Assembly: GCA_905221605.1 (NCBI GenBank)
Contig: CAJNDS010002318.1
Coordinates: 431,665-495,664, forward strand
Direction of reading: 5' to 3'
From: Symbiodinium natans
Taxonomy: Eukaryota; Sar; Dinophyceae; Suessiales; Symbiodiniaceae
Length of the DNA: 64,000 nt
Shown: in pieces, positions 1-8,909 of the stretch
Numbering within the stretch: position 1 is the stretch's first letter
How the letters are laid out: the number at the start of each line of letters is the position of its first letter
Notes under the pieces: model-generated
Told to the model about the DNA's origin: nothing
The model's database searches: none
The model's input: the letters and a program-made list of their open reading frames with translations, nothing else
Position numbers and translations under genes: made by a program

Positions 1-150
1 GAGATTGCGGACCCAAACCGAATGCGAATTATGCTGTGGGCTGATTCGTTTCCTCCATTTGCGATACTCAGTGTTCTGCAGCACAGTTAAGCGCCTTTTG
101 ATGCTTTCAGCATCTTGAGCATTGCCATGCACCACAGCATGAGCAAGCCT
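1..150 (-). pseudogene. Frameshifted continuation of the LINE ORF toward the reverse transcriptase
   Basis: The endonuclease frame stops at 109-107 (TGA). From about 150 down to 1 a different minus-strand frame is open and protein-like: it begins ARLAHAVVHGNAQDAESI, then KRRLTVLQ, and runs to the window edge rich in Arg/Lys and Trp. This is the kind of linker found between endonuclease and RT in LINEs. The shift lies about 20-45 bases before the stop. A sequencing error, a decayed copy and programmed frameshifting cannot be separated from this sequence alone. Confidence 0.55.
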
Positions 151-1252
151 GGCGATTTGAGAACGAGTCTCTCATTCGAAAGCTGGGCTTGATACCAAGA
201 TTTTCATTGGTAGTGTGGAGACATTTTTGAAGAGTAATGGCCCATTTTTCCCAATCCTGTTGAACAGTGGTTTGAACCGAATCTTGACTGAACTCATGAA
301 CAAGCTGAGTCCACTGCTCAACAAGGGGTTCAAACGAAACTTCACATTTATTAGTGACAGGAAGAGGAGGAAGGGGCTCCCAAGAAGGAATGATCTCAAA
401 AGTAAAATAGAGCGAAGCAAAAATGATATTATGGCCAAGTTTAGGGGCATTCCATTGTTGCACAGGAGAGCAATGCTCAGCAATGCTGCTGCTGACAACG
501 ATAGAGTCAATGCAAGAGGTAGTGTTAGATCGACGAAAAGTATGAAAGTCATAATTAGTAAGCATGGTAAGGGGGAGAAAAGAAAGCTGCTGCAATTGAA
601 AGACGATATTGCCTTCTCTTGTGTCTTGGTTGAAGTCACCAAGAACACAGATATCCCGATGTTGATTGCTCTCGAGATATTGAAGAAGATCCATGAGCAT
701 GGGCTCTGGATCATCGACAGGGGCGTAAATGGACAAAAATTCAATCCAGCGCTGCGCGAGAAAGACCTGGATAGCAAGAATGCGCCCTTTATCTTCCCAT
801 TTTTGAAGTGAAGGAACATTAGAAGTCCTAGCGCTAATGCTATCCCGGATAATGAAGCCAACCCCAGGAATGTGACGTTGCAGAGCACAGTGTTTGCCGT
901 GGTGCTCATTAACCGGGAGAGCACCAGTCATAAGTTGGTACCCGGCTAGCTTGGCTCTGGCACCAATGCCAGAAGCAGTGTTCGCATCGACGCGGAGTTC
1001 TTGAAGGCCGCAAATGTCAAAATCGAGCGCGAAAGCCTGATCAGCAGTTGTTTTGATGGAATCGAGATTCCAAGTAGCGATACTGATTTTTCCAAAATGA
1101 GACTGTTTAGCTTCATGCCATGTGTGGTGTCCAGGGGAAGCACCCCCAAGAAGACCACACAGTGGCAAAAAGATAGTGAGGCGTTGCCTGTTTAGAAATT
1201 TTTGGAATGAAAGATGTTGTGAGTCCCAAGCAGAAGCTCCACCATTGAGCAA
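107..1252 (-). CDS. LINE APE-type endonuclease (EEP domain)
   Basis: This frame encodes an exonuclease-endonuclease-phosphatase domain, which in APE-type LINEs nicks the target DNA and primes reverse transcription. Counting from 1252 the motifs appear in family order: TWNLDSI with Asn62, LQEL with Glu85, SIYAPVDD with Tyr176, LGDFNQD with Asp206/Asn208, and SCIDSIVV with Asp249. The usual C-terminal SDH motif reads LGH: His274 is present but its Asp partner is Gly. The first codon is TTG and the frame continues in phase from the upstream long ORF, separated only by one TGA at 1273-1271. It may therefore be the C-terminal part of one polyprotein. It ends early at a frameshift near the window edge. 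Confidence 0.85.
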   Translation of the reverse strand: MLNGGASAWDSQHLSFQKFLNRQRLTIFLPLCGLLGGASPGHHTWHEAKQSHFGKISIATWNLDSIKTTADQAFALDFDICGLQELRVDANTASGIGARAKLAGYQLMTGALPVNEHHGKHCALQRHIPGVGFIIRDSISARTSNVPSLQKWEDKGRILAIQVFLAQRWIEFLSIYAPVDDPEPMLMDLLQYLESNQHRDICVLGDFNQDTREGNIVFQLQQLSFLPLTMLTNYDFHTFRRSNTTSCIDSIVVSSSIAEHCSPVQQWNAPKLGHNIIFASLYFTFEIIPSWEPLPPLPVTNKCEVSFEPLVEQWTQLVHEFSQDSVQTTVQQDWEKWAITLQKCLHTTNENLGIKPSFRMRDSFSNRQACSCCGAWQCSRC

Positions 1253-1270
1253 CTGATGGGACAGAGCATC

Positions 1271-4200
1271 TCAATCTGTCATGTCTTCCAGTTCTGCAAC
1301 AGGGACATTGGCAGCATTGGCTGCAAGCACAGAAAGTTGGGAAGTCAGCTGTGCTATTTGTTCCAACAACTGTCCGATCTGTTGCTGCTGCTGCTGGTTC
1401 TGTTGCTGCAGGAGCAGGAGTTGTTCATTAAGGCTTTGTCCGCTTGGAGCAGCTTCCGTTTGGGTCCTCTGCGCCGGCAGTGGTGGGATGGAGCCAGTCA
1501 TCATGGGACAGGGGGAAGGTGCCGGAGATGGAATACATCTTCTTTTAGGATTGGGTGATTCGAGTAAGATGTCTTTAAAGGTAGGCTTGCGCGTAGCCGC
1601 AACTCCAATGTTGGGCTTGCGCATTTGGGAATGCCACGTGCGATGGACAGGCATTGTCGGGCGTTCCTGTATGCCCTGCGTGGGGGCGTGCGGACGCTTC
1701 GTGCTTTGTATGTGCAACTGTAACCTTTGGTAGCCAAAATTGACAGGAAAAGCTATGATTGGAGGAGGCATCGTAGCGCGAACGACCCAAACACGTCCTC
1801 CTCGTTTCCATTTGTGGTCATTTGGTCGGACTTCAACGTCCCATCCAATTTTCTTAGCAATTTCTCGAACATCATCTGCATCCCAATCCCCTGTGCAGCC
1901 AGAGATTAGGTATGAGGGAGCGTCGGTTTTGCCTATATGCTTTTTAAGCTCATCGAGATTCTTAGCTTCAACTCTTAGGGCCCATGTGCCACGGACAACG
2001 AAGCATCCAAGGTGCGGGACAGGGCAGGTAGCAGCAATGTCCTTGACCTTATCCTCAGGGAAGGGTCCTTCCGCACCTTTGAGCCACACATGTGCCATTG
2101 TGTCACGAAGGTGGTTGGGCACATTGGTTTGTACCCGACCTGGCATTGAGGCAGCAAGGATGTGCTGCAGTTGAGGGGTTGGGACTCTGACAGAGATGCT
2201 ATATTGGCGAATCCCTTGGTCACATCCAATTTCTTGGAGGTTCCACAAGTCCACAATTGATATGGGGCCCTTTTCCTGAAGGAGGGTCTGAAGCCACGCT
2301 TTTGCTTGAAAAGGCTTGAGTGTCTTGAGATCAATCTTGGTCTGTGTGGAGGCATTCAAATCAGTGAATTTGATATAGACAACTTGAGTTTTGGCAACAT
2401 CAGGTTTGTCAATCGTCACAGCTCGAGCATTACGATTATAACAGGCTTCAAAGCTAGTGAGTTGATGCAAATAAGTTCTCATAGTGACAATATGCTTGGT
2501 ATCATTTTGGCACTCGTAGAACTCAACCATCAGCGAAAGTGGTTCCTTGACTCCAATGTCAAGGGGTCGGGGAGCAAGGAGCCCAACAGGAAAGTTAAGC
2601 CCAGCAGCAGCTTCCGCAATCTGTTTAGCATCATCGTCTTTTTCAACAGCATAAATGCCTCCTCGCGACGGTGTCAAGTCGACAGTAGGGAGAACATTCC
2701 AACCATCTGGCACAATTTCATAGCGAATGCTCGATTTCTCTGCGGCTTTGCCCTTTCCCTTTCCTTTCTTAGAGGTTTGAACAAAGTCAATGGCTCCGGG
2801 GCGCGTGTTGGGGGGAGCATCACCGTCAGCCTTGCCCTTGGCCTTGCCTTTACCTTTACCCTTGCCAGAAGGTTTAGGGTTAGGGTTGCCTTTACCAGGC
2901 GGTTTATCCTCGGGCTTAGGGTCACGATGTAATCTGTTAGGGGGAGCTTGGGTGACGAGACCCATGCGCGCAGCAGCAGCCCCGATACACTCAACAAGAT
3001 GCGCTTCATTCTGGGATCTTTCGATCTTCCGAAAGAACTTTTGGTCAGAAACCAGCAGCATCCTGAGCTGCTTTGGCGCAAGTCCATGTTCAAGAGTTTT
3101 GACTCTTTGGAGTTGTTTGCTGATATCAGCAGGTGTTGGTTTGGCATTCTTAGGTTTATTGGGGTCCTTACCTCCTCCACTGAAGGCAAGTGTTCCATTA
3201 TCATGTTCATCATCATCATCATCTCGAAAGAAATCATCAAGTGAAGGATGTGTCGATGTGGCAGGATGACCAGAAAAGCCTCCACAAAGAGAGACAAAGT
3301 ATTGGACGCAGGCTGCAACCTTCTGAGCACCTTGCTTGAGCATTTGTGGAACATCGATGAGTTCATCAAACGAATGGCTGAGAGACCTCCGAAGTGAATC
3401 AAACTGAGAGAAACCGACAACAGCTCGTATAGATGTATGAGTGGTAGCTGTGTGGTCGCTAGCAGCCCATAGCCAGCCTTGCCCCATCTCAACATCTTTC
3501 AAGCCAGAGATGCCGAGTTGAAGCTCATCACAGCCATGGGAGAGCTCGCTCCAACCAGCTTCAAAGATGCCATCATCAAGTTCCTCGGAAAAGTCGAGGG
3601 GTTTGTGACAGGTTACCCAATTTTGATTTGGGGGAAGTTCTGAGTGAAAGTATTGGGAACTCGTAAACAGACATACCCCTATGCCAAGGGGCTCAAGAAG
3701 CATGAAAAGAATTAGGGGCAAAAGAGCAAGAAGATTACCCAACTTGCAATCAAGGAAGACCCCATCCAACCAGGAACCAGAAGTAAACCCTCCTCTAAAA
3801 GAATCTTCAGAAAGACGTACTTGCAGCAAACTGGCAGGCAGGCACTTGTGCTGCATTGGTGCTGCAGTGGGATGCTCCAATGCACCCCACAGACCAGGAA
3901 GATGCTCCACTGCATCTCCCAGTATTGAAAGAGCACGGAGGTTGTCCTGTACTTTGAGAGAGCAAGTACTCTTTACAAAAGACATGAGCAAAAGCTTGCA
4001 TCGCATACTGCAGTCGGCCATGTAATCTCGCACGATCTCAAGGAACTTGTGCTCAGTGGCATTGTCTGCCACATGCAAGGTACCAAAGTGCTTAATGTCC
4101 CTTTCAAGGACACCGGCTCCATGTCGCGCAGACCCGAGGAGCGTGCGCTGGTGGCATTCCCATGGCTTGCACAATGTGTGCCAATTGCGCAAAGAGCCCC

Positions 4201-7200
4201 TATGGAAGGTCTCTACGGAGATACCTTCATAGATCAGGGGAAGTACCACGGTCAGGACCTCAGTAAGGGCCACTGAACGATGGCGTCCTTGACTGCAGCC
4301 AACTTCGATGTAAGCACGCTTCGCGCTGCTCAAGTTCTGTACAATTGCCGCTATCAGCTTTTGCGCATCCTGGGTTCGGACAAACTGGGAAAGCGTGGTA
4401 GGGTGCCTACCAGTGTGGCGACGAAGGCTTTTGCTAGCCTCGGGATTCCAATACTCCCGGAGGTCAACCTTCAGACAGACATCGTAGGTGCCCGTCTTGC
4501 GGCTTGGAGCCATCTCCTTGTTAGGATTGAAGCCACAGCTTTCAATAAGCACAGACTTGGGCAGATCAGGCTCCGCAGTCTCTGCAGAAGCCAAACGGGA
4601 AGCTGAAGAGCTAGACGAGGAAGGTACAGAAGCTGGTTTAGCCAGCAAGAGACGGTGAAACATTCCCTTGGCAGCCTTAGGCGAGGTCCGCGGCCCCAAC
4701 GGCGGCGTTGTAGGCTTGGCCTTCACCGGCGGCGACTTAGCCACTGCAGGAAGCTTTGCTGCAACCGGCCTCACATCCTGACCAGCAACGCCGCTTGGCG
4801 GAGTGACTGGCGGTGCCATTGTTGGAGGAGGCGTCGGTGGGGTCTTAGGCCGAGCCGGCGTAGAAGAAGAGCTTGGAGCAGAAGCAGTAGCCTTCGCCAT
4901 AGTCTTGGCTGAAACCTGCCTCTCTTGCCCCCGCTGCGACTGATTGAGTTGCCTTTTGGTCTTCCTAGGCAACGGTGGTTCAGTCTCGCCAGCTTGAGCC
5001 CTCAGCTCAAGGACCTGCTCACGAAGCGTATCGTAAGCCTCCTGATATTCCCGCTTGTACTGCTCATCCTCGTCGGCCCGCGTGGTCTCGATCTCGTTGC
5101 GAAGCCGCACCAATTCCTGCTCCAGCGCAAGAAGGTGCTCCATGATGGCAGCTTCTGGGGTGGCCATTATTTGCTTCGAAGGGAAGGTGTTTGGAGTGAA
5201 AGGTGGGCAAAGGTAGCCTCCACAAAAAGCAAATGCAATTTGAGCCTTACCCCAAGGAAGAGTTAAACCAAAGGAGCAACAATCAAATACTTGCAGAAGT
5301 GGCTTGCAGCTGCTTGCAGAAGACTCCTTGGAGGGCTGCTTCGAGGAAGTGGAGCAGCTGGGACATGTTCCTGAGCAGTCGTCAGCAAAACAAGTTTGTT
5401 GTATCTCACAGCTCCCATTGTTGATTTTGCTGCATGCAAGGCGCAACTGCTCGAAATCGCCAAATCCCAAGTAACCTAAGAGGTAACCACCGACGCGAAG
5501 ATCATCAAAGAAGTTGTCGAGTGAACTCACGAACAGCAAGTAGGGTTCGGGACTTGCAAAGAAAGGGGAACCACAATCGTGGCGATTGGTTAACCCCCCT
5601 GCTCCAATGCAGGGAGTGCAATCGCAGCGATTGAGGTGGGTCTTCAGGCTTAGGGAATACCCTGAAATCCAACTTGCAGTCGGCATCTTGTTGAGAACGA
5701 AAGTCTCATCAGCATATTCCCCTGTAGCATTCCTGCAGGATGTTTGGAGATGCCCTGATCGTGACTGCAAGTAACAATTCCCTCCTCCACTGAAGGGAGA
5801 GTGCTGTGTGCAACTGAAGATGGGAAGCTGTATTGAGGTGATGTTCCACTGAGTGGCATCGGACCATTGGGAAATCGGTGCACCGCCCCAGTTCATTTCA
5901 GCATTCTCAGGATGAGAATCTCCTATAATCCCCAAGCAGGAGATCGTGAAGAGGTAAAGAATTGGACTCAGAAGCCTGCCCCAGAGCGAGAGCAATGAGA
6001 GGAAACAGGCTTGCTTCTTACAAGAGGTCTTTTTACTACTGGGGGTGAAGGCACGATTGTTTGGTTCATACGTCAAGCCTTGACCAATGCATTCACCGAT
6101 CCCAGGAAACCGACTCAATCTAGAAGCAAACAAAGCATTAAGCCCGTTAGGGCGCTTATTCCCTTGCCACCTGATGCTCCTGCATGCGATCTTGTCCAGC
6201 GGGTCATAGATCGCCTGAGTGGCAAAGCTGATTGCATCAAGAGGGGTTGGCGATTCAGCGTCACAAGATTTGAGGAGTTTATATCCTATCCATTTTGGGA
6301 TCGCTTCAAAATGCTGCTCAGCAAGTGCAAGAAAAATCGGTTGCGAGTCATTAGGGGTGGGGGGATGAAAGGCTCCAATGCCTCCCATATGCCAAACATA
6401 CACACTTGTGTTGAGATATTCAGCGATGAGCTGAATCGCCAAGGCATTGCCCCAAGCATTTGGCTTTGCTAGCTGCTTGACAAGACTATGTCTCTCATCT
6501 TTCCTGCTAAGAGCCTGCCTAAGGACTTTCCTTTTAAGGGAGAACCAAGTGCATCGAAGCGAATGCGAGGCAGCCCTCCACAAACAATTGCCATCACCAA
6601 TGGTGCGAAAGGTGAATACCGGAGATTCAGGCTTTCTGCATTTGTAGAAGAGGGCAGTAGAATGTGTAACCTCTTCAAGCTGATCATTGTACTCAGGTGC
6701 CTGGGCAAGGTCATGCCAGTCAACTCCAGGATGGAACATACCTTGGCGAAGTGTGGTGACAACCACACAGAATTGACAAACTCTACGACAAATCTGTAGA
6801 GCAGGCTGAAATATCGAAGTGTTTCGAGAGGCAGCGAGGAGTGATGTTCGAGGTGATTGCGCATCACGTGTCATCACATCATCATTTTGGCAAAAAGCAT
6901 CTTCATGCGGTGTTTTCAAATCATGCTGCGCCAGTGCAGCACGACTGTCTTTGCAAGCATTGTTGAATTGTCGAATCAACTGCATCAGTGCAGCGGTAAT
7001 TAAGTCCATGCAGGCTCCAAAGCCGAGAAAGCAAGCACAAATGCAAATGTGCATCCAGTCCTGATCCGCCTTCAGGATGCTGGATCGTGAGTTCCTGTCG
7101 TAGGAATGTTCCTGTCGTTTACAGAAGGTAAAGGGGCATTTTGCGATGCTAAGGTCAACCTTGCCCAGGGGCAATGTGTTCGTAGTGCTACAAAGTGGTG

Positions 7201-7309
7201 AAGAACCACTGATTGGCAAGTTGCAAACTATGTAGAAGTTGCAACCAAAATGCAAGCTCAACAGAATCAAGCCAATTACTGTGTGCAAATGTTTGTAACG
7301 CCAATCCAT
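1271..7309 (-). CDS. LINE ORF1/polyprotein with OTU and RapZ-C-like domains
   Basis: About 2010 codons from the first ATG (7309-7307); the frame is open back to a stop at 7357-7355, and the SL lies about 80 bases upstream, which supports this start. Residue numbers here count from 7327. Seen in order: a hydrophobic N-terminus; an OTU cysteine-protease-like domain (about 238-345); a second hydrophobic stretch and a Cys-rich region (about 400-690); a charged coiled-coil-like segment after Met721; a Pro/Ala/Ser-rich linker; a RapZ-C-like domain (about 949-1040); an acidic run of Asp; a Gly/Lys-rich basic linker containing GKGKGKGKAKGKADG; and a C-terminal Gln-rich coiled coil. The basic linker and coiled coils fit an RNA-binding, gag-like role. 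No RT or RNase H lies inside it. It ends at TGA 1273-1271 in phase with the endonuclease. Confidence 0.75.
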   Translation of the reverse strand: MDWRYKHLHTVIGLILLSLHFGCNFYIVCNLPISGSSPLCSTTNTLPLGKVDLSIAKCPFTFCKRQEHSYDRNSRSSILKADQDWMHICICACFLGFGACMDLITAALMQLIRQFNNACKDSRAALAQHDLKTPHEDAFCQNDDVMTRDAQSPRTSLLAASRNTSIFQPALQICRRVCQFCVVVTTLRQGMFHPGVDWHDLAQAPEYNDQLEEVTHSTALFYKCRKPESPVFTFRTIGDGNCLWRAASHSLRCTWFSLKRKVLRQALSRKDERHSLVKQLAKPNAWGNALAIQLIAEYLNTSVYVWHMGGIGAFHPPTPNDSQPIFLALAEQHFEAIPKWIGYKLLKSCDAESPTPLDAISFATQAIYDPLDKIACRSIRWQGNKRPNGLNALFASRLSRFPGIGECIGQGLTYEPNNRAFTPSSKKTSCKKQACFLSLLSLWGRLLSPILYLFTISCLGIIGDSHPENAEMNWGGAPISQWSDATQWNITSIQLPIFSCTQHSPFSGGGNCYLQSRSGHLQTSCRNATGEYADETFVLNKMPTASWISGYSLSLKTHLNRCDCTPCIGAGGLTNRHDCGSPFFASPEPYLLFVSSLDNFFDDLRVGGYLLGYLGFGDFEQLRLACSKINNGSCEIQQTCFADDCSGTCPSCSTSSKQPSKESSASSCKPLLQVFDCCSFGLTLPWGKAQIAFAFCGGYLCPPFTPNTFPSKQIMATPEAAIMEHLLALEQELVRLRNEIETTRADEDEQYKREYQEAYDTLREQVLELRAQAGETEPPLPRKTKRQLNQSQRGQERQVSAKTMAKATASAPSSSSTPARPKTPPTPPPTMAPPVTPPSGVAGQDVRPVAAKLPAVAKSPPVKAKPTTPPLGPRTSPKAAKGMFHRLLLAKPASVPSSSSSSASRLASAETAEPDLPKSVLIESCGFNPNKEMAPSRKTGTYDVCLKVDLREYWNPEASKSLRRHTGRHPTTLSQFVRTQDAQKLIAAIVQNLSSAKRAYIEVGCSQGRHRSVALTEVLTVVLPLIYEGISVETFHRGSLRNWHTLCKPWECHQRTLLGSARHGAGVLERDIKHFGTLHVADNATEHKFLEIVRDYMADCSMRCKLLLMSFVKSTCSLKVQDNLRALSILGDAVEHLPGLWGALEHPTAAPMQHKCLPASLLQVRLSEDSFRGGFTSGSWLDGVFLDCKLGNLLALLPLILFMLLEPLGIGVCLFTSSQYFHSELPPNQNWVTCHKPLDFSEELDDGIFEAGWSELSHGCDELQLGISGLKDVEMGQGWLWAASDHTATTHTSIRAVVGFSQFDSLRRSLSHSFDELIDVPQMLKQGAQKVAACVQYFVSLCGGFSGHPATSTHPSLDDFFRDDDDDEHDNGTLAFSGGGKDPNKPKNAKPTPADISKQLQRVKTLEHGLAPKQLRMLLVSDQKFFRKIERSQNEAHLVECIGAAAARMGLVTQAPPNRLHRDPKPEDKPPGKGNPNPKPSGKGKGKGKAKGKADGDAPPNTRPGAIDFVQTSKKGKGKGKAAEKSSIRYEIVPDGWNVLPTVDLTPSRGGIYAVEKDDDAKQIAEAAAGLNFPVGLLAPRPLDIGVKEPLSLMVEFYECQNDTKHIVTMRTYLHQLTSFEACYNRNARAVTIDKPDVAKTQVVYIKFTDLNASTQTKIDLKTLKPFQAKAWLQTLLQEKGPISIVDLWNLQEIGCDQGIRQYSISVRVPTPQLQHILAASMPGRVQTNVPNHLRDTMAHVWLKGAEGPFPEDKVKDIAATCPVPHLGCFVVRGTWALRVEAKNLDELKKHIGKTDAPSYLISGCTGDWDADDVREIAKKIGWDVEVRPNDHKWKRGGRVWVVRATMPPPIIAFPVNFGYQRLQLHIQSTKRPHAPTQGIQERPTMPVHRTWHSQMRKPNIGVAATRKPTFKDILLESPNPKRRCIPSPAPSPCPMMTGSIPPLPAQRTQTEAAPSGQSLNEQLLLLQQQNQQQQQQIGQLLEQIAQLTSQLSVLAANAANVPVAELEDMTD
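4208..4483 (-). other. RapZ C-terminal-like domain in the LINE ORF
   Basis: Residues about 949-1040 contain DVCLKVDLREYWNPE, then TGRHPTTLSQFV, then IEVGCSQGRHRSVALTEVL and a late HRGS. Bacterial RapZ C-terminal domains share a D-x-R..NP..P start, T-G-x-D..V..F, and the loop GC-x-GG-x-HRS-V before a final HRD. Here the loop is GCSQGRHRS (Gly1010-Ser1018). In RapZ this domain binds a metabolite or RNA. A role in the element is unknown and the assignment is from memory of the motif. Confidence 0.5.
6293..6616 (-). other. OTU-family cysteine protease domain in the LINE ORF
   Basis: The stretch FRTIGDGNCLWRA has the OTU signature D-G-N-C with nucleophile Cys248 and Asp245. It is followed by AWGNALAIQLIAEYLN, the W-G/A helix region, and by LALAEQHFEAI, whose His339 fits the catalytic His. 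Spacing from Cys to His is about 90 residues, normal for OTU. Some retroelements are known to carry OTU domains. Whether this one removes ubiquitin or cleaves the polyprotein cannot be told. Confidence 0.75.
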
Positions 7310-7391
7310 GACCCTACAGCGGAGCAAGGGACAAACGGGGATTGGGCTAGCAGCTCAAACCTCGGGCAGGTCTTATGCACAGCCCTTGAGC

Positions 7392-7412
7392 CTTGAGCCA
7401 AAATGGCTACGG
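7392..7412 (-). promoter_or_regulatory. Dinoflagellate spliced-leader (DinoSL) sequence at LINE 5' end
   Basis: Read on the minus strand the bases contain GTAGCCATTTTGGCTCAAG preceded by CC, matching the whole conserved dinoflagellate spliced leader except its variable first base. It is followed by a second partial GCTCAAG at 7391-7385, as in relict leaders that mark retrocopied, re-trans-spliced mRNAs. Upstream of it, with no gap, lie CCCTAAA repeats. It shows that the DNA copy was made from a mature mRNA. Confidence 0.9.
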
Positions 7413-8036
7413 GTTTAGGGTTTAGGGTTTAGGGTTTAGGGGGGGTGGGGGGGGGGATACCATGGGGGGGGGATACCATGGGGGGGGGAATCCCTTCTCT
7501 CTTCTCCCCTTCCTCCCACTTTACAAGAAGTAAATGGGGGGGGCTGCGCCCCCCCCAACCCTCCCGCTCTTTGACTTCTAAAAACAACAACAGTCTCGTC
7601 TCTACTCCTCGAATTTTCGAACAATGAAACACAAAACAAAACAAGATTTGAGGGGGGGGGGTACCGACACGGGACACGGAACCATATATAGGTTGATATG
7701 GGGTACCTCATTTCCTCATTCCCTACTAACCAACAGTAAGATCTATTAACGGGACCCTCTGCGCGCCCATAATAAGCGCGGTAAACCATTTGCTGGCGAC
7801 TCCTCATTTTTCAAGAGCCTCCCCACGCCGCCCATGAGCCCTCGCACGCCAACAATCAGGCCAGGTGTTTCGATGTCCCTAAACCCTAAAACCCTAAACC
7901 CTGAACCCTGAATTCGTGCGCGCGGAAGTTCGGCCAGCGCGATTCAGCGCTTCGGACGCAGAGTGGCGCCTTTCAGCACGTCGCACCTCACCCAGCCAAA
8001 ATCGACACAAGACGACATCCAGTCCCTGAGCCAGAG

Positions 8037-8205
8037 GAGTTCCCCAAGAGATTCCAATACCCTTCAAGTAAGGAATATTCCTCAACAAATTTTAGAGGGT
8101 TCCTTGTAGGGTGTATGGAATACCCCTTAAACATATAAAGAGGGTTCCTTTTCTGGTTTAGATGGAATATTCCTTGACTAAGGGGTAATTGGAGTCTAGG
8201 GGTCA
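8037..8205. mobile_element. Family D short inverted-repeat element
   Basis: Left end CCAATACCCTTCAAGTAAGG and right end CTTGACTAAGGGGTAATTGG are inverted copies. Related units lie at 9221-9352, 12926-12991 (partial) and 37205-37296. Confidence 0.7.
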
Positions 8206-8223
8206 CCCTGAACCCTATACCCC

Positions 8224-8325
8224 CTGGTTCTTAGTAGGGAATGAGGGAATTATAGGACCCTATATAAACCCCTTTAAGGGATTATATAGGGCACCTCATT
8301 CCCCCATTCCCTACTAAGAACCAGC
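8224..8325. mobile_element. Family C palindromic short element
   Basis: CTGGTTCTTAGTAGGGAATG at the left and CATTCCCTACTAAGAACCAG-like bases at the right; the whole unit is a near palindrome. A half copy is at 7684-7736. Confidence 0.8.
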
Positions 8326-8853
8326 CAGTGTAGGCCCTGAAGAGGCCGACGTGCAGGGCCGCCGCTTCCACCGCATTGGAACTGACTGCAGCTGGTGCCG
8401 GCAAAGATGCGCGGAAGTGTGGACGGAGGGGAAGGGATGGAAGCAGAGGCAGTACTGCAGGACCGCCAGGGTTTATAGGGTTTAGAGGGCTTATAGGGTT
8501 TAGAAGGTGTTTTTAGGGCTTGCAGAGTTTATAAGGCTTTTCGGGTTTATGGGTTCTTAGGATCTTTCACTTGAACACAAGAACTGACAAGCCCCAAGCC
8601 TGAAACCGCAAGCAATTCGGCATGAAACCTCGGTCGTCAACTTCGGCTGAGCCCCCTAAGCGCGCTTATACATATTCTTTCGATGAGTCCTATTCGCATT
8701 CTCGTTCTTCTTCCCATTCTTTGCATTACTCGTGTTCCCTTGTTGGGGGTCCATGTCTCGCTGTGACAAGTGCATGGAATTTTTCCCCAAGAGCCTAAGA
8801 CCCGAGGCCCTCAGACCCTCAGACCCTAAGACCCTAAACCCTACACCCAGCAG

Positions 8854-8909
8854 GACCTGCATGACCTCGTACTACGGCAGTCCCCCTTCCTGGCCACCAG
8901 ATCCGGCAA
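8854..8909 (+). CDS. DUF4804-like gene, possible exon 1
   Basis: After AG at 8852-8853 the frame reads DLHDLVLRQSPFLATRSG. With a GA donor at 8910 it joins in phase to the next candidate exon. Membership of this gene is inferred only from position and strand. Confidence 0.4.

Larger units (their letters stand above)
1..7412 (-). mobile_element. Non-LTR (LINE-type) retrotransposon, 3' part outside window
   Basis: The element reads on the minus strand from a spliced-leader sequence at 7412, through a leader of about 80 bases, a reading frame of about 2000 codons, one TGA, and an APE-type endonuclease frame. It continues past base 1, where the reverse transcriptase should follow. An endonuclease upstream of RT is the order of APE-type LINEs. 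Its 5' end abuts TTTAGGG repeats directly. The intact SL at the 5' end says that the copied RNA was a mature trans-spliced mRNA and that the insertion is full length at its 5' end. The TGA and a later frame change suggest a non-autonomous or decaying copy, unless recoding is used. The RT itself is not visible here, so the clade is unknown. Confidence 0.85.
7413..8853. other. Telomere-repeat and short-element region between LINE and first host gene
   Basis: Starts with three TTTAGGG units, then G-rich and C-rich runs to about 7560. It then holds a half copy of element family C (7684-7736), a family D copy (8037-8205), a full family C copy (8224-8325), and degenerate TTTATAGGG-like repeats near 8465-8560. 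Two spacers look exon-like on the plus strand without being assignable: about 7911-8030 and about 8350-8450. The second contains CSWCRQRCAEVW. They may belong to 5' exons of the next gene. Confidence 0.4.

Noticed and set aside
215..811. Plus-strand frame of 198 codons and other plus-strand frames under the LINE
   Set aside because: They are shadows of the minus-strand endonuclease and ORF1, which carry recognisable domains.
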